Below the pieces are notes generated by a model. It saw only the letters and a list, made by a program, of their open reading frames with translations. It ran no database searches and was not told the origin of the DNA. Below are positions 10,755-20,998 of a stretch of 64,000 bases of DNA, piece after piece. How positions within the stretch are numbered: the first letter of the stretch is position 1; each line of letters opens with the position of its first letter. The DNA comes from Mesostigma viride (lineage: Eukaryota > Streptophyta > Mesostigmatophyceae > Mesostigmatales > Mesostigmataceae), in NCBI GenBank assembly GCA_009746045.1, contig RPFO01000594.1, positions 739,449 through 803,448 of the forward strand, read 5' to 3'. The position numbers and the translations under genes are program-made.

Positions 10755-12530
10755 CGTCACCGCAGCAGCAACGGCAACAACAGCAGCCCCGACCGCGGCA
10801 ACAACAACCTCAGACGAGACTACAGTGGCTACCCCATGAGCCTGAGCAGCAGGGAGACGAGAATGAAGATACCCTGCCCTACCGTTATCAGCAGCCAGCT
10901 ACAGGGCGGCCATCGCATCCTTGGGCGGGGCGGGGGCGTCCCCAGGGACCTCCGCCGGGCCCCACCCACCGGGGCAGACGCAGAGTGTCCTTCGGCAGCA
11001 CCTCCCTGTTACCCACGGCGCTATGGAATTCGGATGAGGATGGGGAGATTCCAGGGGCAGATGGCGAGTTCGACGATCTGGAGGGGACTGGCGAGGTTGA
11101 CGAGGAACCAGTTACGCAGGGCCCACCTGTTGGTACTCATAGACCACGGGCCAGGCCAGGGGATGACAGAAGCAGTGTCACTGCCCGAGGCGAGGAGACT
11201 CATTCGCCCGTCCAGCGTCCGGTACCTCAACCGCAGCGTCCACGGGTGTTTGACAGCAGCGTGGTCCCATCGCCTGCGCCTGTCGGCAACCTTAATTTCA
11301 GCAGGGTGGCCTTGGATGACCCGGGGTACGAACATCCCTCATCAGTACAGGTGCGGCGGACTCATGGTACGCCGTCCAGGTCCGGATCTCTCCCCCGGTC
11401 GCAGCCCCCCGCCTTCGGCTCCATCTCCTACGTAGACGTCGGTGGGCCCATCACCAACGCGGTAAAGGCCCCACCGATGCCCGATTTCAAGAATGTACCC
11501 AAGCTGCACGCAGACATGAAACCGCGCGAGGTAGACGAATGGGGACGCATGTGGCAACAGCAGTATACCATCTGGCGCAATCACCACAGCTGGCAGCTGG
11601 CCACTTGTGATCTGATCCCGCATGTGGTTAACACCTGCATGGACCCCTCGGTGGTGAGCATCCTGAATTGTGAGAGCATCGCATCCCAGTCGTACCCGCA
11701 AACCGTAGAGGAGCTGATGGATCGGGTGCGCCGCAAGCTGGTGCCCCCAGATGCTGTTATCCACGAGCGACTCGCATTCGGCAAGCTGCGCCAGGGAACC
11801 ACCCCGTACCGCGAGTTTCTCTCCAAGTTTGAGTCCAGCGCCGCCTACCTGACAGACATGACCTGGTATGAGTACAAGATCCGGTTCATTGAGGCACTCA
11901 GTCCCGAGCTGCAGGATGAGGTACTGAAGCACTATGCTGAGGTCCCTTGGGAGGAGTGGGACATCTTGAATATCCAGAGGTATCTTCTGCAGGTGGCCGA
12001 CGTCGTGGCTCGCGGGCGCGCACCATTGGTGCGTCGTTTCTTCCGATCAGGTCCCCCGCACGACGGCGAGGGGAACGAGGAGTCGAGGACTCCCCAGATG
12101 ACCTGGAGGACGGGAACGCTGACCATGGCCTCAACGCCATCGACGCGAGTAAAGCCCGTTGCTTCATGTGCTTTGAGGTGGGTCACCTCAGGCGCGACTG
12201 CCCCAAACTCCGTAGCAGGCATGCTGGACGTGGCACGGGGGAGACCGAGCCCAGGTTTTCAGGCCCGGCGTTCGGCAGTCGCCCGGACTCCTCCGGCCCA
12301 AGGGACAAGCCCCGCAACGCGGACGAGCGGGCGCCAGCAGGCCCGGCAGTTCACGACTCAGCACCAGCAGCCGCGGCCGCCAGCGATGAGTTCTACCAAG
12401 GGCGTGCTGCGCGCGGTCAATGAGATCGAGGCTCATCGACTAGCCTCCGGACAGCGTGCGACCTTTGAGTCACCAGCAGTGGCCGGTTACGAGTTTGCCG
12501 CTGGGAAGTATACTATAATATATAATATAT
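10371..12530 (+). pseudogene. gag: Gypsy gag polyprotein, frameshifted
   Basis: This encodes the capsid/nucleocapsid precursor of the surrounding retrotransposon. It starts at MPRKRREPVNREIEQ (10371). The frame shifts in a G-run near 10586 and then runs through a Gln-rich tract encoded by CAG repeats. A retrotransposon gag core follows (about 11460-12040), with LHADMKPREVDEWGRMW, PPDAVIHERLAFGKLRQG and YEYKIRFIEALSPELQDEV. A second frameshift near 12060 is needed to reach the zinc knuckle CFMCFEVGHLRRDC (about 12165). The PLV interrupts the element just after the frame at about 12524. A fragment at 57661-57978 is a relative. Two frameshifts make this copy defective. Confidence 0.85.
10627..10760 (+). 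repeat. Coding CAG/CAA trinucleotide repeat
   Basis: A CAG-rich run, interrupted by CAA and CGA, encodes poly-Gln in the gag frame. The other frames read poly-Ser or poly-Ala and are artefacts. Confidence 0.95.
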
Positions 12531-12785
12531 AGCCCCTCATAGAGTGATATAGCCGTGTGGGGTGCCGGGGAGCCGTTCTTGAGTGGTATGAATAACTATT
12601 TTAGTGATATGATATTTGGGTTTTGCTACTGACATCTGTCACGGTACAGCCACGCCTTCCCGACCCCTGCCAACCCCGGCTCAGGGGTCGCGGGGCTTTA
12701 GGAGGCCATAGAAATTCTGGCATCTGTCACCGAACACCAGCAAAAACCAATACCTGCATCGACATACGAGACAAGGTTCTCACAT

Positions 12786-12847
12786 GGGGGAAAATTGGCC
12801 AGATAATTTGATAGAAGTGCTAATCTTTCTCTGGCCAATTTTCCCCC
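12786..12847. other. TIR-L hairpin 1 (18-bp perfect stem)
   Basis: The arms GGGGGAAAATTGGCCAGA (12786-12803) and its exact reverse complement (12830-12847) flank a 26-nt A/T-rich loop. The equivalent hairpin in the right TIR has a different stem sequence, with both arms changed together. Confidence 0.95.
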
Positions 12848-13029
12848 TTTCATCCAAACCATCAACCGCCAACCAACCCACGCCACGCACCAACCGCAGA
12901 ACGCGCGGGACATCCGTGGACGGCCGGGGTCGTTCGTGGGGAACGCGCGGTTCGCATCGACCCCGAAAAATACGACCTCTGTTTTTCCCGATCGCGGGCA
13001 GTGAGAGTGCTTGAGAACTTGGGGAGAAG

Positions 13030-13090
13030 GTTCCGCGTGCTGCCCAACTTTTATAGCAAATCCTTGCAAAAGTTGGGCAGCACGCGGAAC
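13030..13090. other. TIR-L hairpin 2 (23-bp perfect stem)
   Basis: The 23-nt arms at 13030-13052 and 13068-13090 (start GTTCCGCGTGCTGCCC) are perfectly complementary around a 15-nt loop. The stem is the same in the right TIR. Confidence 0.95.
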
Positions 13091-13270
13091 ATCGAGAAAT
13101 CCAGCTCACGAGCCAGCGCGCACCCGGGTCGCTGAAAATCCGGCCCTCGGCTTGGAAATTCGCGGAACTTTCGTGCGAGCCCTGCGTCCTCGCGGGAGAG
13201 GAGCGGGTGGTTTTTTTTTTTGGTTTTTGTTCGTTTTTTGTTCAATAGTCGAGACAGCTTTAAGAGGGGT

Positions 13271-13328
13271 GTCGGGTTCTGCTCAGATTTTATTACAAAC
13301 TATAATCTAAAGTTGAGCAGAACCCGAC
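13271..13328. other. TIR-L hairpin 3 (15-bp perfect stem)
   Basis: The arms GTCGGGTTCTGCTCA (13271-13285) and its reverse complement (13314-13328) flank a 28-nt A/T-rich loop. It is conserved in the right TIR. Confidence 0.95.
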
Positions 13329-13577
13329 TATATCGAGCTCATCATGCCGACACCCGGGAGAGAGAGAGACGTTTTGAGAGAAAAACGCAAGAGAACACAC
13401 ACACACGCAAACACACGCCTGATCGCCTGCGCGTTCCTGCGAATTTCCTGCGCCGTCGCGGGAGAGGAGCGGGTACTTGAGGAAAATATCTAAGTCTAAC
13501 TATGGGTGCGCGGCCAATGCCACCTGGGACCTTGTCATCCTGGCCGGGGCGCGGGTCCTCGGGAAGGTTGCCGCCGC

Positions 13578-16500
13578 TCACCTCGACAGGAAGTGGTAGC
13601 CGTCCATTCCTTTATAGAATTCCCTTGTCGCCCTTGCACTCTCTGCGATATCCGCCTGCTCTCCAAACCACGCCGGTCTGTAGTGATTCAGGAAGTACAG
13701 CAGCTCGCTCTTCGAAATAACAACGCCAGGTGCCCTCTTCTTCGTTTCGCTTTCTATGCTTGTTACCCCGATGTCTAAAGTTGACCCGAGCATCCGGTCT
13801 AGAACACCGACGCATTGATCAAAAGTAAGGGCCCCGATGCCGTTCTTGCTCCTCCGCTGGTAGCCGAATACTGATCTGAACTTAGAGCCGAATTTGTAGA
13901 TATACTCTCTGTCGACCCTGTTGACAACTTCCATCAACCTGTCCCTTGGGATCGTCATACTCATCCCGCTCTGTCCGTCGAGGCAGAACTCCATGATCCC
14001 ACTGCCTCGGAGAAGCTCTTTGGATATCGTAAGTCTATCCATAGCCGATAGCTTCTTGTTGGCCATCAAGACAAAGATATCCGAACTCTCTCTCGCTCGC
14101 CCTTCTACGTCTCCCACGGCGACGTCCCATCCAAGCTCTGTAACGCGAGAATATTGCTCCCTTGCCTGGTACTTGTCTCGGTTCTCCTCCTCTGCTAGTA
14201 GGTATGCAAGGTCTTCGTCAATGAGATGGCGCGGGATTTTGTAGGCCTTGTGGCATAGCTCGTAGATATCGATCAGTTTCGACTCCTTGGCTGACAACAC
14301 CTCGCGATCACTCTTTCGCTCCGAGAGTTGGCTGTACTCTTCGTCGCTTAGTATGTACCAGTCATGGGTCTCTTTCTCTCTCTTTTTGAGCTTCGGGGCC
14401 TTCGTCGACTCCTCTGGCTGTACATTGCCTACTATCTTGACGCCGTAGCGCGTCTTCAGAAGTTCGATCATCCGTTCCTTGTAATGGCTTCTCGATACCC
14501 CAAGCTCTTCGAGATTCCGGCAGAATAGGTTGTAGACTGGTGACTTGTCGCCGAACAGCCTGTCGTCGTCCTCTCCCCACCCCCTGATAACGCTCTTTTT
14601 ATGACCCTTCATCATCATGAGCAGCTCATCTCTCTCCTCGCGGGTGCGCGCCTTGATGTCTGCAAAGCTCGTTGGAGGGCGTGACGCGTTAGTTGTGCTG
14701 TCGAGATAGAAGACATACATCTTGCCCTCCCGTAATTGCCTCACACGATACATCTGCTGCAGGGACGTCGTGTACTGAGGGCGCCCGACGCCGTTCCTTA
14801 ACATACACACCATTACATCGAAGGTCTCGAGAGTATAGGATACGCCGACAGATATCGTTGGGCTGTAAACAAGAAAGTCAACGTCTTTCCACGCCTCGTT
14901 CGCGCCTAGTTCTAGATCCGTCTTCGGGGTCCTTGCCGTGTACACTTTCACGTTCTTGCCTTCGAGAACGTCCTTCAGTCTTTCCATGACGCGATCCACT
15001 GTTTTCTCGGCCTCTGAAGCCATTAACCCTTAATTTGTACTGAGTCCGTTTTCGTGGCGCCAGTTGAACTCGCGCCACTCTAACGGACTGAGTTTGTGGC
15101 AGAACCAGGCGCCGCGCCAAAAATAATTCAACGGTCAAACCTGGGGGGATCGAAAGATCTAGATGTAAGCTTTGCCTGGCACTATTCAGACCGTACTTTG
15201 GACAACTGGCCAGGGAGATATACTCAATCAAAGCTGGGGGGGTACCATGGTCAAACGGGACCGACGTGAATGAAAATAATTGACGTCCGCGGCTATGGCG
15301 GTGCAGGCAAATGACTGGTACGAGAGCATGGCTTGGAATTTTGAACTCAAATCTTGTATTAATTATCCTTGAGTGTTATAAAGGTTATATCTCTGGCCGT
15401 GAAGCGTCTGGATGTGCGCAAGTATGTCTCTAGGTTCTAATCGGTGCGGCAGATCCTGTCGGCGGTCAGGCGGTGACAGTGCGTATGCTACCTGTTGTTC
15501 GGCAGCAAACGTCCATATATTTGCGCGTGGATAGACTTGCTACGTTATTCTTGACATGTTTTATTAGCGATGACGGCCAGGAAAGGTTCGAGGCTATGTC
15601 CGTGAGGTGGGAGTGATGGCTCCCGCACAGCAGGTAATCTGCGGTTTCGACCTGGTACGTATTAACGTGTTAGCGTTTATACATTACAGTACCAAGTCGT
15701 CCTATCGTTTATAAACTAGTTGTAGACATGTAATCGATGGTTTTTGCTTGTCGTTTTGTTGCTTTAGTGCTTGTACGCGTTCGCTTGTGATGGTTGGGGA
15801 ATACCACTATGTCACGCAGATTTTGGACCAGATTTGATTGCTATTAGCTGAGGCTTCAACGAAACCAGTGAAGTAGCGTTTGGTATTGTCTCTAAACATG
15901 GTGGGCTTGATAACGGGATGCTTTTCCCTGCACAGACATAGCGAGACAAGTGGTTTTCTGGCCAGCTCTAGGCATTGCTTCTTGGTTTGCTGGCCCAAGT
16001 TATCCTTCTGCTTGTGCGTCCATAATGCATGCAAGAAACATGAATGTCCAGGGCCTGCTTGCATGGAAGCATAACCAGGTTAGTTCTTTTGTTTTTTCTA
16101 TCATTGCCAATCATTGGAATTGCTTTACAGTGTGTTGGATGCATTGATAATGTAGCTCCTTGTGAACCCGTTATACGCTTGGTTTGGGGCCTTGGCACAA
16201 GCTTTATACTTGTTGTATAGCATGATGTTGTGACTTTAAAGCTGGAAATGTGTTTGGGAATCCATGTGTGGCCATCTATGATGTTTTGTGCCACGTTGGA
16301 ATTGAATGCCTATACGGTAGTGCTAGCAAGACACCCCAAAATAACTGCACGCGTTATAACGGTCTGAGCTATTTTGGGCTGTATGCTAGCTAGCCTGTGC
16401 AGTTCTATGGCATGTCATGTTGTGAATGCATCTATGGCATGCCTGTGATTATCTTAAACTCCCCTCAAAGGGCCAGGGTCGGCAGATTTTGAGAAATGGT

Positions 16501-18772
16501 CCATATTGCATTATATATCTCTTGAACCCCATATGCACCGTACCCCCTTGGGGGGGGTGCTATTTATAGCAGCTGTGGGGCATAGATATGTGACCAATGA
16601 CATGACCCCAAAGTTATTTGATATAAAAGCATCCTTGGTTCCAAGGGTGGGCCAGAAAATGTTATTTGGCTAGATACTCTCATACTTCCTAAGATGCCCA
16701 TACTCAGTCCGTTCTGGCGGTTCCAGTTGACACAATTGAAGGGTTAAGATGACTTTCTTGCCACTGACCAACTCCTCGCGACACTTCCGCGCACTTCTGT
16801 CGATCCACGCGGCCTCTTTTCTCTTCTCAGAGATGATGTCGACCCATTCCAATTCTCGGTTGTTGGGTCGGACGTATCGGTTGTCAATCACGTTGAAATT
16901 CTCGGCCGGTCGGAAGCTGCGGATGAAATCGACAACACCGGCGGTGATGTAGGCATCTGAGGCGATGAGAATTGTCGCGTCTCGTATCATATTGGTGAAC
17001 ATCCTGAGAACGTCTCCTCGGTCCTTGATCAAGCTGTTGGAGAACGCTGTAAGGATATTAAACACCTCATCCAGCACGACGATGTCGAATCTGTGATCGG
17101 ACAGGCGCAGAATGCTGTTGATAACGATCAAGACGCGTGGGTCAGTTATCAGCCATCCATTGCCTCCTTTCTTGAGTCTGCATTTCCTCAGATAATGCCT
17201 CCATCCGTCCTGGAGTACCAGGTCCAGATACTCTGCCACTCTATCCATCAGGGTTTCTGACAGTATGCCCTTGTTCAAATAGAACTCCTCCTGCCTTTAC
17301 AGCGAGACATTGGCGAAGATGTTAACAATGCGCGCATCGCCGTGAATCTTGACAATCGCCTTCTCAAGTGCTCTAATCGCTTCGGATTTGCCAGTGCCCA
17401 TGCCAGACTGGATGATGTATGTGTGTTTCTCTTTGGACGAGATCGCCTGCGACATCGCAGAAACATCAAAATCTCGCACCTTGTCCTCGCAGTACACCTG
17501 AGTGAACTCGACGTTCTCCGAGACGTACTCGAACCTGTCGGCCAGCTTTACCTTGGTCTTGAGCTTGTCACTCCAGCATCTAAACTCAACGCGTCCGTCG
17601 TCGTATTCGAACACGCATGGGCCATTACCGCGGCTATCATGAACCCTGTCGCACACCAGACAAGGGGTGACTGGATCTGGTGAGAAAGTCGTCTTGAAGA
17701 AGTATTTACCGTCTCCGCCAGGCCCCTCACGCGTCGATCGAACGAATGTCGCTCCTGGTTGGGCTTTCTTCATGAAAGCAAACGTCCTCTGTACCTCCAA
17801 AGGCCCCGCGACGATGCTGTCAAGGAGTGGGGACGATCGAGAACCAGGCGTGCCCTTTTTACCTTTTTTAGCCAACCCCGCTATCTGTTGAGGTGCCTTA
17901 AACACCTCGACGCCGACAAGGTCGTCCGTTGGATACACGATGACCAAATGGTCGCTAACATCATCCGATCCCTCGCATATCCTCAGACTTGCGAGCGGGT
18001 CTGTCTCTCCTAGTTTGTGCATGCTGACGGATCTGAAACACCAGTCTTTGCCGTAAATGTGGTCGTCGAGCATGAGCTGAATTTTTTCATCGTCGTAGTA
18101 CTCTTCCGGGTTCTCCAACATCTCTTCGATATTCTGCTCCATGTACGCCGAAGCGTGCTCGGTGTTCAGCAGCATATTGGCGTCAACGTAGAGCGACGAA
18201 TCGGGGTCCAACAGATGCTCACGGATGTAGCGAGTGAATGTCTGGCACCAATACTGTCTCGCGTCGATGTCAGCCAGTACCAGCCCGCGGACAACGATAT
18301 GATACGAAATCTTGAGGAAGTCGCCCTTCTCGCGTGTCGCTGTCGAGACGTTATATTGGAACCGTTCGGGCTCGAGCCCTAGAACATCGAACACGTACGC
18401 ATCGTGAAGTCGCTTGAAATGGCGCGGATAGTCGATACGCTCGCAATCCCTTCCCACGCGGTCGTCGAGATCGACGTATGCCCACGACGGCTGGTCGGGG
18501 CGGATGATCTCGTTCAGTGTCTGAGTCCGGACATTCCGCATGCATTCCTCGCGAATTGCCGCGAATTCTTCAGCGTCTCGGTAGTGTGTGTACTCTTTCG
18601 GTCCGCGCCCGATATCCCGGGCAGCGATGTAGAAATGCCCGGCCTCGTTCGCGGCCTCGATGCAGCGGTCCTTCGGCCCCTTGCCGTCGACCCTCGACCC
18701 ACCAAACCACGTTCGACCGTGGACGGTTCTGGTCAATTTCGCTCCAGTGTAGACGGACGCGGTCATGATCAA
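13578..18772 (-). pseudogene. PLV primase-helicase (AEP primase + origin-binding-type SF2 helicase), interrupted
   Basis: This is the replication protein of the PLV, about 1157 codons once the insertion is discounted. The N-terminal archaeo-eukaryotic primase part has the metal-binding motif AYVDLDD (about residue 97) and SYHIVV (about 155). A Zn-ribbon-like region (CLVCDRVH ... C) comes next. The helicase then starts with the Walker A motif IIQSGMGTGKS, followed by the DE-box VVLDEVFN and, after the insertion, the YSPTISVGVSYTLETFD and QQMYRVRQ motifs. The last two resemble the UL9/origin-binding helicase group. Two lesions are present: an in-frame TAA at 17297-17299 and a TTAA-flanked 1.7-kb insertion (15023-16747). 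The frame is otherwise open on both sides of each. It is the last gene of the leftward block. Confidence 0.88.
15023..16747. mobile_element. Non-autonomous piggyBac-like element
   Basis: The element is flanked by TTAA on both sides (15023-15026, 16744-16747) and has inverted ends TTAACCCTTAATTTG and TTAACCCTTCAATTGTG. TTAA targets and CCCT ends are typical of piggyBac. Removing the insert with one TTAA leaves the helicase frame continuous, as expected for this family. A subterminal module around AACGGACTGAGT occurs near both ends, and at the left end it is itself duplicated in inverted form (about 15040-15095). No transposase frame exists in its 1.7 kb, so it must have been moved in trans. 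Confidence 0.85.
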
Positions 18773-18958
18773 AGTTGTGTATACCTATAGCTCAGATTTT
18801 ATTTTCTGGCCGAAACGAGACTGGATTTTCTTGATGGGAAAGGAAATGGATTTTATTAATCAATAAACAATTCAGCTTTCTCGATAGCTAAAAAACCCGG
18901 GACTTTTATACGTAGTATAAAAGGGCGACAAACAATTTTCAGATAGCGACATAATCGG
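18773..18958. promoter_or_regulatory. Intergenic region between primase-helicase and recombinase
   Basis: This is an A/T-rich gap of 186 bp between two leftward genes. It holds a palindrome, CTTTTATAC-GTA-GTATAAAAG (18903-18923), which offers a TATAAAAG box on either strand, about 130 bp upstream of the primase start. On the minus strand AATAAA (complement of TTTATT near 18853) lies downstream of the recombinase stop and may be its poly(A) signal. Confidence 0.5.
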
Positions 18959-20224
18959 TCAGACGTCTTCATCGTCAATCCCTTTTGCTTTCTCCAACAT
19001 CGCGGGATCCAATTGATCGTTCCGCTCGTACCGGATCGCCATCGCCGGGGAATGTGCCATTCCTCTTGCAAGCTTAATCCGTTCCGCGGACGTCGCTCTT
19101 TTCACAAACGCCGTGACGAATGCCCGCCGAGTGTTAAGGATCCCGTGATAAGTCGCGCGGTATCGCTCGCCGAACGCGGATTTGCTGATATGCCCCCGTC
19201 CTCTACCGGCCGGGAATAACCATTTCCCGTTCGTCGAGCGGGCTTTGAGGATGTCTCGAAACGCCTTCATCGACGGCGGGACGACGAAATCGATGGCTCC
19301 GAGGTCTTTCGCCGTCTTGTGTTGTCGAATTACGAACCGGTTCTCGGGGACAATGAACGCGTTCTCGTGTGGTCCTATCTCGCTCTCATCGTTTACGAAT
19401 CTGACACCGTGATAGTTGTACCGAGTCGGCGGCAGATTCTTCCCGCTGAGGTAGAGGTACCCCATCATCTTTTCGTCGCTGTTCGGGTCTGCGATGGACC
19501 TGTGGATCAATTGGAGCGTCTTGAAATCGTAAGCTGGCGGCACGTTCTCGCTGACGTAAGCATCGATGGTTAGTCGCCCTTCCTGCTCGACGGCCTGCTG
19601 GTTCTTATAGGCCTCGACGACAGTTGCCGGGAGCTGGCGAGACGGTGGGAAGATTTTGTTTATTCCGTTGATTGCCGCCGAGAGATTTGCGCGTGCTGTT
19701 CTCGCTCCTGTCGCGTCTCCCCTCTTCATGTTCTGAATTGTCGCGATGACTTTATCGACGTCCAGGAGACACGTGACGGGTTCTGTCCGGCTGCATCCGA
19801 GAGCGTCTAGGATCTGTCCCACGCGACCAACGTACTGCTTAATCGTCGCCACTGTCGCGCCCTTAGCCGTCTTAATGACCCTGTCTCCTTGCACGGTAGC
19901 TACGGGCTGGTTCTCCGGCCTGACTTGCTGGGCGGTCTCCATGACCTCGGCGAGGGTCCACAGCTTGCTCGTGGGTGCTCGCGAGACCTGGCGAGTGTCC
20001 GCGGACTTACAATCCCGCTCCGGGAGGTCCGCGTTCTGCCGGATCATCTTTACCTCTTCGCAGTTTGTCCCGTGCTTCTGGAGCCATTTCTCGGTAGGCA
20101 TCCATGCGTCTTTCTTGGCCATCGCGCGCATGACCTGGAGAGCTGCCCGGTCCGGGTGTTTCTGGCGGTACCTCGCCTGTGCTTCTCGTCGCATGCGGAG
20201 CTCGTCCGCTGTCCTTGAAACCAT
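18959..20224 (-). CDS. PLV tyrosine recombinase / integrase
   Basis: This 421-aa protein would integrate or resolve PLV DNA through a tyrosine-DNA intermediate. The N-terminal half is basic and helical (SAM-like core binding region). The C-terminal catalytic half shows the expected order: Arg in LPPTRYNY (about 263), Lys in RQHKTAKD, NxxR-type box in LNTRRAF (about 365), His in RGMAHSP, and nucleophile Tyr in AIRYERN (about 403). The usual His of the HxxR box is Asn here. The start is MVSRTADELRMRREA. The frame is intact, unlike its neighbours. A tRNA-3'-end-like sequence lies about 105-175 bp upstream of its start. Confidence 0.85.
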   Translation of the reverse strand: MVSRTADELRMRREAQARYRQKHPDRAALQVMRAMAKKDAWMPTEKWLQKHGTNCEEVKMIRQNADLPERDCKSADTRQVSRAPTSKLWTLAEVMETAQQVRPENQPVATVQGDRVIKTAKGATVATIKQYVGRVGQILDALGCSRTEPVTCLLDVDKVIATIQNMKRGDATGARTARANLSAAINGINKIFPPSRQLPATVVEAYKNQQAVEQEGRLTIDAYVSENVPPAYDFKTLQLIHRSIADPNSDEKMMGYLYLSGKNLPPTRYNYHGVRFVNDESEIGPHENAFIVPENRFVIRQHKTAKDLGAIDFVVPPSMKAFRDILKARSTNGKWLFPAGRGRGHISKSAFGERYRATYHGILNTRRAFVTAFVKRATSAERIKLARGMAHSPAMAIRYERNDQLDPAMLEKAKGIDDEDV

Positions 20225-20331
20225 GAGACTTGTATATCATTATGCAGAGAAATTAATTCGAGTGTGAACGAGCGTTTAATGCAAAAAATGGTAAATACGT
20301 CGTTTTATTGCAAAAAATACGATTTAAGTTG

Positions 20332-20402
20332 CTTCCACCGGGATTCGAACCCGCGTCTTCGCTTCAGAGGAACCGACCTAACGGTCGGTGGGACACGACC
20401 CT
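20332..20402 (-). other. tRNA 3'-half-like sequence, possible attachment site
   Basis: On the minus strand this reads a T-arm (GGGTTCGAATCCCGG) followed by an acceptor-like TGGAAGCA. It is preceded by a variable-arm-like stretch and a perfect 7-bp hairpin (ACCGACC-TAAC-GGTCGGT, plus strand). I could not build a full cloverleaf: the 5' acceptor strand and D-arm are missing and the hairpin loop is too short for an anticodon loop. It may be a relic tRNA or a recombination site for the adjacent tyrosine recombinase. Confidence 0.4.
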
Positions 20403-20475
20403 GGTTAAGTTAACTTCGATAGCTTCCGCGGCCGCTAGAGCGGAATTCCATGGAATTTTCCACATATAAACGCAT

Positions 20476-20973
20476 TTACAATTTCGACTTCTTCGGCCTG
20501 CCCCATGGTCGTGGTCGTCCTGTCGCGGGGTCGATATTATGAGTCCGCGGCTTCGTATCTTTCGACCCAGCTGGTCTCCCGCGTTTCTTAGGGGTGTGAG
20601 GAATCTTTTCCTTTTTAATTTTCGGTGGTCGGGGAGATTTTGGCGGCGGAGGAGGATTTCTCGGCTTTCGTTTGGACGCGATGATGGACATCAATCTCTG
20701 TCGACACTCGTGCCCGATGCCAGTGTGTGTCGGCGGGAGCTCGTCGTCATACCCGCAGCCTCGCACGAACGCCGCCAGTCTCTCGTGAGTCTTTGCGGAT
20801 ACCCTGGCCCCGGTCAGATACCGGACGAGTGTCGACACGTTAAGGATGAGCTCTCGCCTGTCAAGCCTGCGCTGATACGAACTCTTCGGCGGCGCTTTCT
20901 CCTTCACCTGGATGGGCGGGAGAGCTGGTGAAGACTCGTGAAAAGCATTAGGGTAAGCCTGCTTCAGATCCAT
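20476..20973 (-). CDS. PLV AT-hook-like basic protein
   Basis: This 165-aa protein has a C-terminal third rich in Lys, Arg and Pro. AT-hook-like cores are KKRGRPAGSK (about 128-137) and GRPKKSKL at the very end. The N-terminal part (about 30-100) looks globular, with RRELILNVSTLVRYLTGARV and a Cys-containing stretch. AT-hooks bind the minor groove of A/T-rich DNA, so a role in DNA condensation, replication or transcription is plausible but inferred. It lies 25 bp upstream (in coordinates) of the ATPase gene and is co-oriented. Confidence 0.6.
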   Translation of the reverse strand: MDLKQAYPNAFHESSPALPPIQVKEKAPPKSSYQRRLDRRELILNVSTLVRYLTGARVSAKTHERLAAFVRGCGYDDELPPTHTGIGHECRQRLMSIIASKRKPRNPPPPPKSPRPPKIKKEKIPHTPKKRGRPAGSKDTKPRTHNIDPATGRPRPWGRPKKSKL

Positions 20974-20998
20974 TCGCGTGTATATGATAAAGCATAGA

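Larger units (their letters stand above)
12524..13473 (+). repeat. PLV left terminal inverted repeat
   Basis: This is the reverse complement of 34693-35626 with modest divergence, mostly in the outer 100 bp and in one hairpin. It contains three long hairpins, a CGACCCCTG/CAGGGGTCG stem near 12659-12689, GA- and CA-rich tracts near 13360-13410, and degenerate GAGTGAT motifs near the tip. The inner edge is GGAGAGGAGCGGG. Confidence 0.95.

Noticed and set aside
10486-10839. Poly-Ala and poly-Ser frames over the CAG repeat
   Set aside because: They are alternate frames of the Gln-rich gag tract.
17297-17299. Reassigned stop codon (TAA read as Gln, as in some ulvophyte algae)
   Set aside because: Other intact frames in the window end at TAA without readthrough, and the same gene carries an insertion. 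A nonsense mutation is simpler.
20332-20402. Complete functional tRNA gene
   Set aside because: Only the T-arm and acceptor-like 3' end can be folded. The D-arm, a 7-nt anticodon loop and the 5' acceptor strand are not found.
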